A stretch of DNA of 64,000 nucleotides from Cryptomeria japonica. Taxonomy: Eukaryota; Streptophyta; Pinopsida; Cupressales; Cupressaceae. Below the pieces are notes generated by a model. It worked only from the letters and a program-made list of their open reading frames with translations, searched no databases and was not told the DNA's origin. Position 1 is the first letter of the stretch, and each line of letters opens with the position of its first letter. This document shows, in pieces, positions 12,493-23,249 of the stretch. Position numbers and translations under genes: made by a program. The stretch lies in contig NC_081413.1 in NCBI RefSeq assembly GCF_030272615.1, positions 185,824,115-185,888,114 of the forward strand, in the 5' to 3' direction.

Positions 12493-14074
12493 GTGCTTGA
12501 AACTTTTACTTTGATCTTGTCGCCCAATTTGGCATCTATGAGAAATAAGATCAAGTCCAATGTTTTTTTTTTTGGGCATCTAATGCCTATAATCTCATTG
12601 AGTATAAAGTGCCAACTTCATATATTACTGGTAGGATCTCTTGATTGGGTTATTTTTAGGGGTGTCTCTTGGTTGCACATTATTTTGATTTGTTCATTTT
12701 TTCTCTTCATTTGCATGGATCATTCTAAGGTTCCTATGCTAACATATTATAATTATATGAAATGGGACCAACATGTGTGGAATTCATTACTGAATCTTGG
12801 ATATTCTTCATATTTTGAGGAAAAGATACTTGAAACTACAAATGATGAGAACAATATAAAATGGATGATTGAACATACTAAAGCTCTTGGATGATTTGAT
12901 AGCCTTGTTTCACAAGATCTATTGTTTTGAATTGAATCATGTAAAGATTCTCATGAAGCTTGCAAAAAATTAAAAACATTGTATGGCACTACACATGAAG
13001 TTACATGCTACCAAATTAGTGATTACATCATGATCCTTGATCTAGAGAACAATGATAATATCTAGGACTATATCACTATGGTTAATAATATAAGAGCACA
13101 ATGTATTGAATGTGAAATTGAGAAAAAAGGACATAAAATGAGATTTAGTTGGTCTACAATTCCTTGTAAAAACTAGGACCTCAATATGATTCTTTTATTT
13201 CTAGCTTTCATCCTCATAGACTAACCATGGAATCTACATATACTATGCCTTCATGTTTAGATTTTTTGAGATGTTAAGTCATGAGAAAAAAAAAAGCTTA
13301 TTTACGTGGGTTTCAAAAATTCATCACAATCTCAAGCTTTGTTGGTTAGTCAAGTGAAGAACAAAAAGAAAATGATAAGAAACAAAATAAATCAAAGAAC
13401 AATCCACATACTAATTGAGCACAAAAAAAAATCATATTCAAAGGGGAATTCATCTAAGGAGAAGCCTACTTGTTCATATTGCCCAAATCTTGGACATGAA
13501 AAAAATTCTTGTTATGAGGACATTGTTGAATTTAAACATATTCTTAAGAAGAATCACATTGATCTACCTTCCAAAATGTTTGAGTCCTAATAAGGAAAAA
13601 GGAAAAAGTCCTTGTGGGTTTTTAAATATGCATCAAGTGAGAATGAAGTACAAGCTCTTTATTCTTCTACAAGGCTTCAATTGGGGTGATGGATTTTGGA
13701 TTTATGAGAATCTCATCATGTGGCTTTTTCATAGTCTACATTCTCTTCTTATGCATTTTGGTACACTATCACCAATTTTTATGGGCAATAATACATATGT
13801 GAATGTAATCAGGAGGGGGTCTATTGATGTTTGGATTCAGAACTTCAATGATATTTTGTGTGTACCTCACTTGACAAAAGATATTCTTTCCATCTATCAT
13901 GCCACACACGGTGGAGTAGGGAAGATTGTACCTCACTTGACAAAAGATATTCTTTCCAGATATCATGAAACACACGGTGGAGTAGGGAAGACTGTGGAGT
14001 TCACCCTTGATTCAGTTATCAATAGAGACTTGAAGAGTAGAGAGGTCATTGCTATCATTAGGAATAAAGTTTGA
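12493..14074 (+). pseudogene. Copia gag-protease remnant
   Basis: This is a decayed copia Gag and protease region. The N-terminal part (about 12715-13100) aligns by eye with Gag of the 27.4-kb copia (LTYYNYMKWDQHVW versus LTPHNYASWKIKTW, and both with ...KALG/...MALG). A zinc knuckle CSYCPNLGHEKNSC (C-x2-C-x4-H-x4-C) lies near 13472. The protease follows with a degenerate active-site region, then ILCVPHLTKDILSIY, matching VLYVPNLSTKLISIY in the 27.4-kb element. Many stops and frame changes break it. A 66-bp in-frame tandem duplication repeats the PHLTKDILS segment. Integrase, RT and RNase H do not follow, so the element seems to lack pol. Confidence 0.75.
13862..13993 (+). repeat. 66-bp in-frame tandem duplication in the protease remnant
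   Basis: The segment starting GTACCTCACTTGACAAAAG occurs at 13862 and again at 13928. The offset of 66 bp equals 22 codons, so the reading frame is kept. The copies differ at a few sites, including atct/agat and gccac/gaaac. Confidence 0.9.
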
Positions 14075-14640
14075 AGAAGGGTGTCATTGAGATGCATGAT
14101 CCACCATCCTAGTAGAAATGACATCCAATAAAGAATGTGGACTTTGATTTTAAGGTTAACTTTGGCTACTTGAACCTGGGTATTATCACATGTGATCTAG
14201 TTCTTTAACCTTCTATTTCATCTCCTCCATATACTATTGCATTTGATGATTCTTGAGTTGCTACAGTCATGCCTACTTGTGATTTAATGTAGAAGGATAT
14301 AGATTATCTTCTAGATGTGGCTACTTGGGATCACTACTTGATAAACATTGGAAGTTTGTTTATGGAGTCTCACATTTAATATTTGGGAGACACCATTAAT
14401 GACATTAATATTCTCTTTGATGGAGATGATTATTCTTCAATTGTTGTGAGGGAATACTCTAACCCTCTCATTCATTCTTTACATGACCATTCCTCACAGT
14501 GTGACATGAGTGTGGATACTTTGGAATAGTATTTATAGGAGGCATCGTTATCTTTGCAAACATTTGAGTCTTTGGATCTTTCTTGAAATTCATCTTCGTT
14601 ATATTTTGGATTGCCTTTTTTAGTAATATGGCCTAGAATG
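14075..14640 (+). other. Remainder of the pol-less copia relative
   Basis: Between the protease remnant and the LTR at 15349 the plus strand holds broken coding-like sequence (for example FDGDDYSSIVVREYSNP and HDHSSQCDMSVDTLE around 14415-14525) that is not integrase, RT or RNase H. Its identity is unknown. The part 14935-15348 holds nothing recognisable. Confidence 0.35.
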
Positions 14641-14918
14641 TCATCCAAGGGGTTGAGCTTAACTGGTTAAAACACTGGGTTCTCACTATGGAGACCCAAG
14701 TTCAATTCCCAATAGGGACATCTGAAGTGGAATTCTAAGTTGTGACTCTTGGCCTTCCATAGGATGGGGAAGGTCTTGGAGTCAATCTAATCAAATAGAA
14801 TAATAATAATAATTCAAAGATATGTAATGGGGATGGGGCCCCCTACTATGTCCCCACTGGTTCATAGCTCCAGTCAAAAGCTATTCAGGCTTCGGCCAAT
14901 TACCAATCAAAAAAAAAA
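14641..14918 (+). mobile_element. Second SINE family, about 278 bp, 16-bp TSD
   Basis: The tRNA-like head has an A-box-like tgagcttaactggttaaa (about 14654-14671) and a B-box-like aagttcaattccca (about 14699-14712). A distinct tRNA-unrelated body follows, with an internal (AAT)n tract near 14801-14814, and the element ends in poly-A (14909-14920). The TSD AATATGGCCTAGAATG is perfect at 14625-14640 and 14919-14934. Length and body differ from the SINE at 6899, so this is a different family. It inserted into the pol-less copia relative, so it is younger than that element. Confidence 0.9.
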
Positions 14919-15348
14919 AATATGGCCTAGAATGCCTATTTTGTAAGGGGAAAATTTTAGCATCAACATGGGGATACTTGAGCAATTTTTAGGGACTTCA
15001 CACATCTTGAGATTTCTTCCTACATACACCTTTTTTTTTCTTCCTAAGGGGAGTGATGTTGTCTGATGATCATGGACCATCTTGTAAATCTAGTTTCAAG
15101 TATCTACCATCGGTATTGATGAGTCCTCCATTCATCACTTCTTCTAACACTTGTACATGATTATATTTTGTAATCTCTCTCTTTTGGAGAGGAGTTTTGT
15201 CCCATTTGGTTTTCTTTTTTTCTCCATTTATGATAGATCATTTGTAAATGGGCACTTAACATGGCCTAGTAGTTTGGTCCCATAATCAACATAGTCATAT
15301 TTGCAAGAATTTGTTCATCATTCTCCCTAAGCCACACTTAAGGGATGG

Positions 15349-15838
15349 TGTTGTGAACGAGAGTGTTTCCTATCCATTTTCCCCCATTGTAGTGTGAAAA
15401 AAGTACATTATCTAACTAGAATTAGTTAGGCCCTTTTCACACATGTTCACATGTAAAGTTTACTTACTTAGGAATCTTTCTAGAAGGTGCCATATGATCT
15501 TATCCTATCTAACTAGTTATCACATGACATAGGATTAAGGCATTTGCCATCATTCTAGTTAGTCCTATCTCTCAACCTTGCCTCGTATGTATATTTCATT
15601 GGATTTCATATGTGCATATCATTGATCATATTGATCTAATATTTTGGATCCATTATTGCAAATTTATACTTTTTCTTTTTTCTATTGTAGAAGGTTATTT
15701 TGGTTTTTGGAGGTCCTAGGAGCTCGAGTCTTTGAGTGATGACTCTAACAATATATTTCTATGTTACTTTTTTAAATTTAAATTTTATATTTATAATTTC
15801 TAATATACTTAGAGTATTTGTTTTCCTATACTACAACA
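15349..15838 (+). repeat. LTR, 490 bp, probably the 3' LTR of the 12.5-kb copia relative
   Basis: The segment begins TGTTGTGAACG and ends TACTACAACA, giving TGTTG/CAACA termini. It is preceded by a weak purine tract (ttaagggatgg). Its position downstream of gag-protease fits a 3' LTR. No matching 5' LTR was found by eye before 12480, so it could be an unrelated solo LTR. Confidence 0.6.
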
Positions 15839-16217
15839 TCATAAGACTCCTTGATGCCACTATATACAATAAACTAATAATAACTCTTAAGTAAAATAAA
15901 ATAGCTCTTAAGCAAAAAAATGGTGTTTCTACATCATCAACTAAGAGGCACTACTCACATCTACATCTCACTCAAAAATAGTTTTGATTGTCATCCTATA
16001 CATTAAAACCTTTGCACATAAAAGTAGATGAACTAGCTAAAACAAAACTGTTATAAGCACCTAAATAATCTTGAGCTTAAATCACAATATTGGAAAAAAG
16101 TAAAAATTAGATAAGAAAAACAAAATAAATGAATTATAACAAATATGTCACTTTACATAAAACTTTGATTTAAAAACACTTCTACATCTCAACCTTGCCT
16201 CAACTCTAGCAACGAAT

Positions 16218-16476
16218 CTCCCTAATAACAAACATCTCAATTACAATATAAAAAGATTATGAAACTCTAACATAAGATAAGATTGTATGACCTCTTCTTC
16301 AAATATCACTTATAAATACTCAATCTCCTTAATTTATTATCTAATCTCCCTAATAACAAACATCTCAATTACAATATAAAAAGATTATGAAGCTCTAACA
16401 CAAGATAAGAAAAGATAGTTTCATGACCTCTTCTTCAAATCACTTATAAATACTCAATCTCCTTAATTTATTATCT
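16218..16476. repeat. 128-bp tandem duplication
   Basis: Copies start at 16218 and 16346 with CTCCCTAATAACAAACATC and end ...CCTTAATTTATTATCTA. They differ by small indels such as the ataagattg/aagaaaagatagtttc segment. The duplication lies about 550 bp beyond the stop codon of the AP2 gene. Confidence 0.85.
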
Positions 16477-16477
16477 A

Positions 16478-17030
16478 CTTGTATCTCCTTGCTCTCTATT
16501 GCTAAAGTGATATATTAGATCACATTTTAATGCATATATTAGATCACACTTTAATTATAAAAAGAACTCCAATATGATAAAATATTGCTTTAGTGCTGAT
16601 TTAAAATGCACTGCAATTGAAATAAAGTAGTTTATACATTGGTGTAGTGTAATGAATAGTTTTGGTCTCCCCTTTACCGTGATTGCGTTGAAGGGAGAAA
16701 ATACTTTATTAGTATATCAAGTATTTGAATATACAAAAAGAAATCGAGAAGCCACCCATGATAAACTTGTGGCTTGGAGGGTTTATGAGCTACGACAAAA
16801 ATTCACTTCCTGATTTCAAAAGCCTTGTTACTCCCAAGTGAAGGCAAAGCTCTTGTAGACCTCCATATAACCAGTAAGTAAGTAGCAGGCCTTAGACCCT
16901 TCCAAAAATGGTCAAAATAAGGGCCTAAGGTGTTAGATTTTACTATACTTCCGCATATAAAGTAAGCAATAACAATATATAAAATTAGTATGTACTAAGA
17001 ATGTGTCATGATCAGAGAGCTACAATACTA
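16478..17030 (-). other. 3' flank of the AP2 gene, probable 3' UTR
   Basis: This lies directly downstream, on the minus strand, of the AP2 stop codon. No other gene is visible. It holds a candidate poly-A signal at 16705-16710 and probably contains the 3' UTR. Confidence 0.4.
16705..16710 (-). terminator. Candidate AATAAA poly-A signal of the AP2 gene
   Basis: On the minus strand this hexamer reads AATAAA, about 320 bp after the stop codon, a plausible 3' UTR length. AATAAA is common by chance in AT-rich DNA, so only transcript ends could confirm it. Confidence 0.3.
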
Positions 17031-20000
17031 CTATGTGTCACTCCAAACAGTGAAAACAGGAGCATGACATACTGCTAGATTAGGTTTAGAGCCTAAAGTC
17101 TGAAGAGAAGGTGTCATCCAGTTGTTGTTACATGTAAGATTCTCATACCCAACTCTTCCAAGCTGCTGCTGAGTTAAATAGTATAGGCCTCTTCCTGATG
17201 GATCTGCAGACATCATGTTTTCATAGGTTGATGCAGCTTTGGAAGCAACCGATCCTTCTGAATTGTCACTGAAGTGAGTAGCAGATACAACTGATGAATT
17301 GGCAGATTGGGTTACAGAAGAATTTTGCATCATCAACCCATTGGCTGCTAAAGTGTTTGAGATGTCATTGTAGATCCCAGCAGTTGAGCTATTGGCTTCT
17401 GCAGATTCCAGGCCCATGAGATTGTGCAAAACAGTTCCATTGCCTGCTAACATGGATGGGTGAAGATATTTCTGATGCAACTGTATTTGATAATCTTGGT
17501 GTGTTTGGTTGTCATTTGCCTGTTTCCACCATAGGCCTCTTTGTTGATATGCTGCTGCCATGGATGAGTTTGCTTGCTGCTGAAAAGCCAGAAGAGGCCA
17601 TTCATGTGCAGCTTTGGCTGCAGCTGAGGCATTGCCATAGCTGACAGGATCATGTGTTTGAGAGCTCAATGTGCTGTCCTCATCATGAACAATTCTTGGT
17701 CCATCCACAGTCCTCTCAAGATGAGCTGATTCTGCCTCTTTAATGCGCTTTGCAAGTCCTCCTATGGGCAGTGCACTGTTTATAATGCTCTTCACATCAT
17801 ACCTGCTCATATCAAAGTTTGTGACAGCGTTGAGGCCCCGAAATTTGATGGCAGCAATGTCATATGCCTCAGCTGCTTCTTCCTGTGTACCTGTAAATCC
17901 AAATAGTCAATGCAATTCATTTCATGTTAGCCTATTATTTTCATTTGCTTTAAACAATTAAATGCCAGTCAAGAGAAATTTAGGGTTGCAAAAGGTCGCC
18001 TAAAAATGGTGATTTAGTAATATGTCTCTATAATCCAGTGATAAATGATCAGTCAACAGTGTCTTGCTGTATATGAATGGATCATAGTGATATATTACTA
18101 AATCCCTTAGTTGTTTATCACTGGATCACACATTTTTATGCATTCTAGTACAGCTTATCACATTTGTTCAACCTACTATGCTAAACAACAAAAGGATTCA
18201 TTTATTTAAATTCTACTTTGTGTAACACAATGAGAATGATATACTCACTGAATGTTCCAAGATACAAATCTTTGTTGCCAGCAACTCTTCCAATCCGAGC
18301 TTGCCATCTTCCATGTTGATGGTGTCTGCCATAAATTTACAGATGAGCCATTGCATGAAATTGCATTCTTTAAAGTTGTTTAATTCAACTTTTAAATCGA
18401 GATTGTAAATGCTTTAGAGACCTGAACAAATCCAGTTAAATTAAAAACAAACCTTGTTACTCCACGGTAAATAGATGCACCCCTGGAAAACCCACTGCTC
18501 TTCCTGTAAAATTAGCAACTGCCTGTTAATGCCTACTGTGAACAGGAATGCAATATAACTTGTAATGAAATAAACTTCGTGGACTAGCATAAGCTCTTTT
18601 GGCAAAATCAAGAACTACCTGTTAATGCCTTCTATTATATTATGAATTCAAGGAAATTTCATTAAACTTGTGTATTATGCTAAATTAGATATAGAAATAA
18701 GATTTCCTCTCTAACATGTTTTGTTAGGGATTTTGGCCCTGGAACAAAAAATAATGAATCAATCGATTGCATTGAAAAGTTTTCCTGCCTTCTTGTTCTT
18801 AGTAATGTAGATATTGCCATCATACAAGTACATACAAAAGCTCTATTGCATTGCAATTTCATTTACAAAAGTTAAATAGAAGGAAAGTCAAATTGGTACC
18901 TTCTGAGAGAAGCAACGTATTCTTGCCTGGACATATGTTTCATCTCTTCCAGCTCTTTCTCGTAGTTGGAAATCTGCATTTGACATTGTCAAAACCAATA
19001 TTAAAACCATAATATATTTATGCACAGTACATGCATAAAATGTGCTGAAATCACAATGCAGATAACAAGAAAGTAAATTTATATTGTCATACCGGAATAT
19101 TTGTTGTTGTTGATGGACCCCAATACTTAAGAGCTGCCAGATCGTAAGCCCTGGCTGCTTTCTCTTCCTTGTCATAGCCACCTGAATTAAAATTTCAACC
19201 ATCAGTTCAATCTCAGAAGGACCCAAATTTTCTACAGTGAAATAAAGAAAATAGACAAAGGTAACTAGCAAAAAATAAAGAGAAGAGACTTCAGGCGACT
19301 AATAGATGATAAAACCAGTCATGAAGATATCTGCTCACCCAAATATACTGTAGAAGATGTCAACGATTGTCCAGAATTCATGGTCACAATGAGAAACAAA
19401 ATTATTTTGATCAGTATACATGAAAGATTATTGACGTTTGTATAAACCAAATCTAATTAGCCCTCTAGAATTGACCCAGAAAACAATCAAAAGTGTCCTA
19501 AAAAGGAAAATTAATTCACGAATTATAAAAAATTTGCATAGGTTATTACACTCAATTCAAAATGCCCATTTAGATTCTTAATACTCACCTTGTCTTCCCT
19601 TTCGGGTCTGGCCATCCCTTCTGCAGCTGTTATCCCAGAGATGAGCTTCATATCTTCCTGTCCATCTATGCCTGCAATGATTCCAGGAAATTACCTTTAA
19701 AAAACCAGCTTGATCTCTTTGTTTTCAATGAATTTAAGGTAGTTTACAATACCATCTAATGGTCAAGGATTAACTGTCATAAATAGCTGATAATACATAA
19801 GATAGAATATGAACAAAGCTATAGATATAGAAATTATCCAAGGAGTTCACAGTATCTATTGGTCAAGAATCAACTACTCTTCAAATTAGTAAAACAGCAG
19901 AAGGATTTAGATATATTTATTTACCTGGTAACTCCACGGTAGATAGAAGTTCTTTGGCCGAAGGTATCAAGGGATTTCTTTGCTGCGGATTGCTCCACTG

Positions 20001-22390
20001 GTACAATTGCCTGCTCCAGACTTCTTTTCTTGCTCTCAGAAGAGGGGCTTATATCTTCATTAGAATTATCTTTCTGAGAGCTAGTAGTTGCAAGAGCTGC
20101 TGCAGGAGACTTGGATTGAGTATTTGCAGGTATAGCCAAAGCAAAACGGCCTTTATTTGCAGTGGTTTCTGATTCCACTGGGGCAGTACTAGTGGGAAAG
20201 CTGTTGCTATTACTGTTCAACTTGGGTTCTTCAGATGACTGGCTCCTCAGCCATGTCTTGAAATCTGAGAGGTCATACATATTATTGTTGTTGTTCACTG
20301 AACTCTGAGAGAGCTGGAGACTGCAGTCTGAAAACAGGTTGTAGGCCTCCCCACTATTATTGTATAAGTCTTGCATTGCAGTAGAAGCATTAGCTTGGTC
20401 AGACAGATCCTGAGAGTGCTTAGATGAGTCGGTGGTCAAATCTGAGGCTCCATTAATTTGCATATGATCTCCCACAATGCCAGTCTTCATGGCTGAGCTA
20501 TGATCTGAATCTCTGCTGAATACAGGCGCTTTTCCATATATCTGATCCAGCTCTGAAGTGTGAAGGTTATGAGCTTCTGAATCCTCAGAAAAATGAACAC
20601 CCACAAATGATCCTCCCAAGAAATCTTCCAGCTTAGGGCGTTTCTGATCGTTACTGTTGACATTGGTCATTATTTCAGGTTTAATCGCTTCTGTCTGACA
20701 GCTCAAGCTCTTCTGATGCCATTCTGCTACAGCGCAAAACAAGCATTTAGGATCCATTGTTTAATTACTGAACATCACTCTATTTCTGTCATCTCAGTCC
20801 TATAACTTATTTATCATCATAAACATGTACGGAGATTCCTAAGACCTGTGATGATAATCAATGACCCACATGGAAATTTACAAGATTCTGTGCCATTACT
20901 AATGATGAACAACAAAGCTGAATCATCCCGTACTGTAATCATTTTAGCGACAACATAATATATAAGAGACAGTTGCACTGTAAAACTACATACGGATTAG
21001 ATACCTATACATGTTCATGGAGTCAAGCAAAAGTAAGAAGTCAAGTTAATTGTGCGTAAGTTGTGCAATGAGATAGGTTTTCTATTAGCTAAAGATCACG
21101 GCCTGTCATGCAGATGAGAATGACTAGAATAGCATCTACAGATCTTTAATCAGAGTCTTGACGCATATCTGATCTAGCAGGAAGATTGACCATGAAGCAA
21201 ATGAACCCTAAATGCAGGTCACAAAAGACTTTCTCTAGGCACTGAGCATTATAATACTTTGTGGAGCAGAACCCTAATCCATGAATTGAGCGTTCTTGTA
21301 ATGAAACCCTAATCCATCAATACAATATTTCATTCAGCATTCTAGCAACAAACCCAAATGAGAAATGCAAAAATAACATTCTAAACCGTTTGGAGGAAAT
21401 CACAATGCAGTTGCACGCATGATAACAGCGATAGGTATAGAAAAACATAAACCTGAAACATTTTGTTTGTACTAAAACGCATCCTATGACAAATCCTATT
21501 CACAAGAAGAACAAGATTCTGAACTCTTTTAAGAAAATCAAATCTCTGCATAACAGTGCGTCTACACACTTTTCTATGTCGCATAAATCTACCTATAGAT
21601 CAAAATCTTGTACCTGAATTCCTCTCATTTTGTCTGTACTAGGTAGTACATTTATAAGACTTTTGTAGGAAATCAAATCAATGAATCGTTGTATAAACAT
21701 GCAGTCACACCCATTACAACAATCAGTCATAGCTACCTATAGATCAAAACTTAAGCTTGAAAACATGTTACATCACCTGTACTACCGCATCCCATGATTA
21801 AATATGTAAGAAATCAAATCTTTCTATAACAGTATAGCTATGCGCCCCATTAGAACAGTGGCCTATAGCTACTTAGTGATTAATAAAACACAAACCTAAC
21901 TATAGCCTCTACCACCATATCCTACAAAAACTCATACCCATACAATGAACCATATATCCATGTATAGATAAGGCCATTACGATAGGACTGTATTAGACTA
22001 TTCTACAATGAGTCTCATGGTGATAAGACCACCATAAGACTCATCACTGCATGCCGCTGTAAAACAAAAAATATATGTTCAACAATCAAAACTATTGCAA
22101 GGCATCATATATATACCTGCATTGTGGGTTCGATTGATAGCCTCAAAAAGGCACAAGGACCCATTATCAGACCTCAATGAGCCCATGCCCAAAGATGCGG
22201 TTGTTGTGTTTGAAGGGAGCTCAAAAGCAGTGGAACTGCAACTTCCATAACCATTAACATCAGACTGAGAAAAGTTAGAAAGGATCATATTGCTTGCATC
22301 CACTCCAGACTGGTTTGGGCAATGTTGTTGTCCTTGCATATCCAGATGAGAAGCCAAGGAAAATGCCAACCAATTATTCATAGATCCCAT
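17031..22390 (-). CDS. ANT-like: AINTEGUMENTA-like AP2-family transcription factor, 9 exons
   Basis: Nuclear DNA-binding regulator of meristem and organ-primordium growth in the euANT (ANT/PLETHORA/BABY BOOM) group. Exons, all with GT-AG introns: 22390-22117, 20723-19925, 19671-19589, 19347-19339, 19181-19093, 18973-18900, 18503-18453, 18325-18249, 17890-17031. They sum to 2316 nt, 771 residues. The start [15 protein letters not shown] matches the euANT N-terminal motif; an upstream in-frame TTG is not used. PKLEDFLGG follows, then a BBM/PLT-like DFKTWLR motif, an N5 run and KKRSLEQ. AP2 repeat 1 (about 351-417) carries the ten-residue insertion typical of AP2/ANT (CRREGQTRKGR); linker 418-447; repeat 2 about 452-512 ([19 protein letters not shown]). 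The C-terminal tail is Ser/Gln/Asn-rich. No miR172 site was seen, as expected for euANT. The exact subgroup (ANT versus PLT/BBM) is unresolved. The gene appears intact. Confidence 0.95.
18011..18126. repeat. Interleaved inverted repeats in the last intron
   Basis: Two 13-bp segments, A (GATTTAGTAATAT, 18011-18023) and B (ATCCAGTGATAAA, 18033-18045), are followed by their exact complements A' (18092-18104) and B' (18114-18126). Both pairs keep a 9-nt gap. The order A-B-A'-B' is not a simple nested hairpin. The repeat lies in the intron between exons 8 and 9 of the AP2 gene. Confidence 0.85.
19339..19347 (-). other. ANT-like: 9-bp microexon in AP2 repeat 1
   Basis: On the minus strand TATATTTGG is flanked by an AG acceptor (19349-19348) and a GT donor (19338-19337, GTGAGC). 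With one base from the preceding exon it encodes Val-Tyr-Leu and the first base of the next Gly, which completes the YLGGY core of AP2 repeat 1. Without it, repeat 1 would lack its central strand. Such a 9-nt exon is a known feature of AP2/ANT genes. Confidence 0.93.
20722..20729 (-). other. ANT-like: NAGNAG tandem splice acceptor of exon 2
   Basis: The minus strand reads TAGCAG directly before AATGGCATCAG. Using the first AG starts exon 2 at 20726 and adds one Ala; using the second starts it at 20723. Both keep the frame (772 or 771 residues). Confidence 0.75.
21396..21947. repeat. Degenerate tandem repeat (about 138 bp) in intron 1
   Basis: Four diverged units begin with a GAAATCAAATC-like start at 21396, 21533, 21669 and 21810 (spacing 137, 136, 141). 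Other shared words are CTATAGATCAAAA (units 2 and 3), TGTACTA..GCATCC.ATGA (units 1 and 3, weaker in 2 and 4) and ATAACAGT (units 2 and 4). The array fills much of the 1390-bp first intron of the AP2 gene. Confidence 0.6.
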
Positions 22391-23230
22391 ACTCCAAACA
22401 CCAAACAACCAAATTACTGATCTACAGTACCTATATATCTATAAATCGTCCTTGGGTGCCTCACCATAAATAAACAACCAAAACAGCTTCTGCAACACCA
22501 AACCTATTGCATATGCTCACTGTATATATATCCTACTGCCCCATGGCGACACACACACACACACAAGCCCCACCCAAAAGGCCTTCTGAGAACTACAATC
22601 AAGAAATATATCTATCTATCCCTTTCGCTAGCAAACGAGGAGACTCTGCACCGTCTTCTTTGTGCCATGGATGCACAGATATAGAGACTTAAGAAGACAA
22701 AGCTACACAAGAACCGAGGGGAAGTATGTGGCAATTTAGAGGGTGGTGGTATCTCTGCCATTTGAATGCAAGCAAGTGTTCACCTTTTAGAGGAGAAAAT
22801 AGCGGCTAATTTGACTATTAGCCCTAATGCCACCCCACCACCTCATATGAGTCATACAACCCCATGCAACTACGTAGACAGTATTCCATTATTCTATTAC
22901 AATCCTTGCATTCAAAACAGGAAGCAGGAGAACACCCCTAAACTAGGGGTATTAGGCCAAATTATTATATAAGGATCTCAATATTTTATACCATGAGACC
23001 CCAAAACTTGAGACTTTGCCCGGGTGAGATGGTGCAGGTGGGGTTGAGTGAATCAGTTTTTTTAATATATTTGTGTATTATGAGCATTTGTCCAGGGACG
23101 TTGTCTTATAGTAGTAATTTATATTTGTAAAACTTTAAATTTTGGGGATTGTCTTGGAGAAATAATAGCATATCTGGCTTTGACTACAAGGAAATGTGTG
23201 CAAGCACCTTGTGCTGTTTCCCTTTCCTTA
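22391..23230 (-). other. Upstream region and 5' UTR of the AP2 gene
   Basis: No ORF with recognisable motifs occurs. A CA repeat lies at 22550-22564 and a TATA-like stretch near 22525. Several ATGs occur in the sense (minus) strand between 22391 and 22700; whether they are transcribed uORFs depends on the unknown start site. No transposon end was seen here; the repeat array starts at about 23250. Confidence 0.4.
22524..22535 (-). promoter_or_regulatory. Candidate TATA box of the AP2 gene
   Basis: The minus strand reads GGATATATATACAG about 135 bp upstream of the ATG, a plausible core-promoter position. A second AT-rich element (TTTATAGATATATAG) lies only about 40-55 bp upstream of the ATG. 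Confidence 0.3.
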
Positions 23231-23249
23231 CGTTGGCCTATAATTTCCC

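Noticed and set aside
17456-17644. Plus-strand open frames inside the AP2 gene (also 17743-17961 and 19954-20172)
   Set aside because: They are antisense shadows of AP2 exons 9 and 2.
17031-17890. miR172 target site in the AP2 gene
   Set aside because: No CTGCAGCATCATCAGG-like word was seen in the last exon; euANT genes normally lack it.
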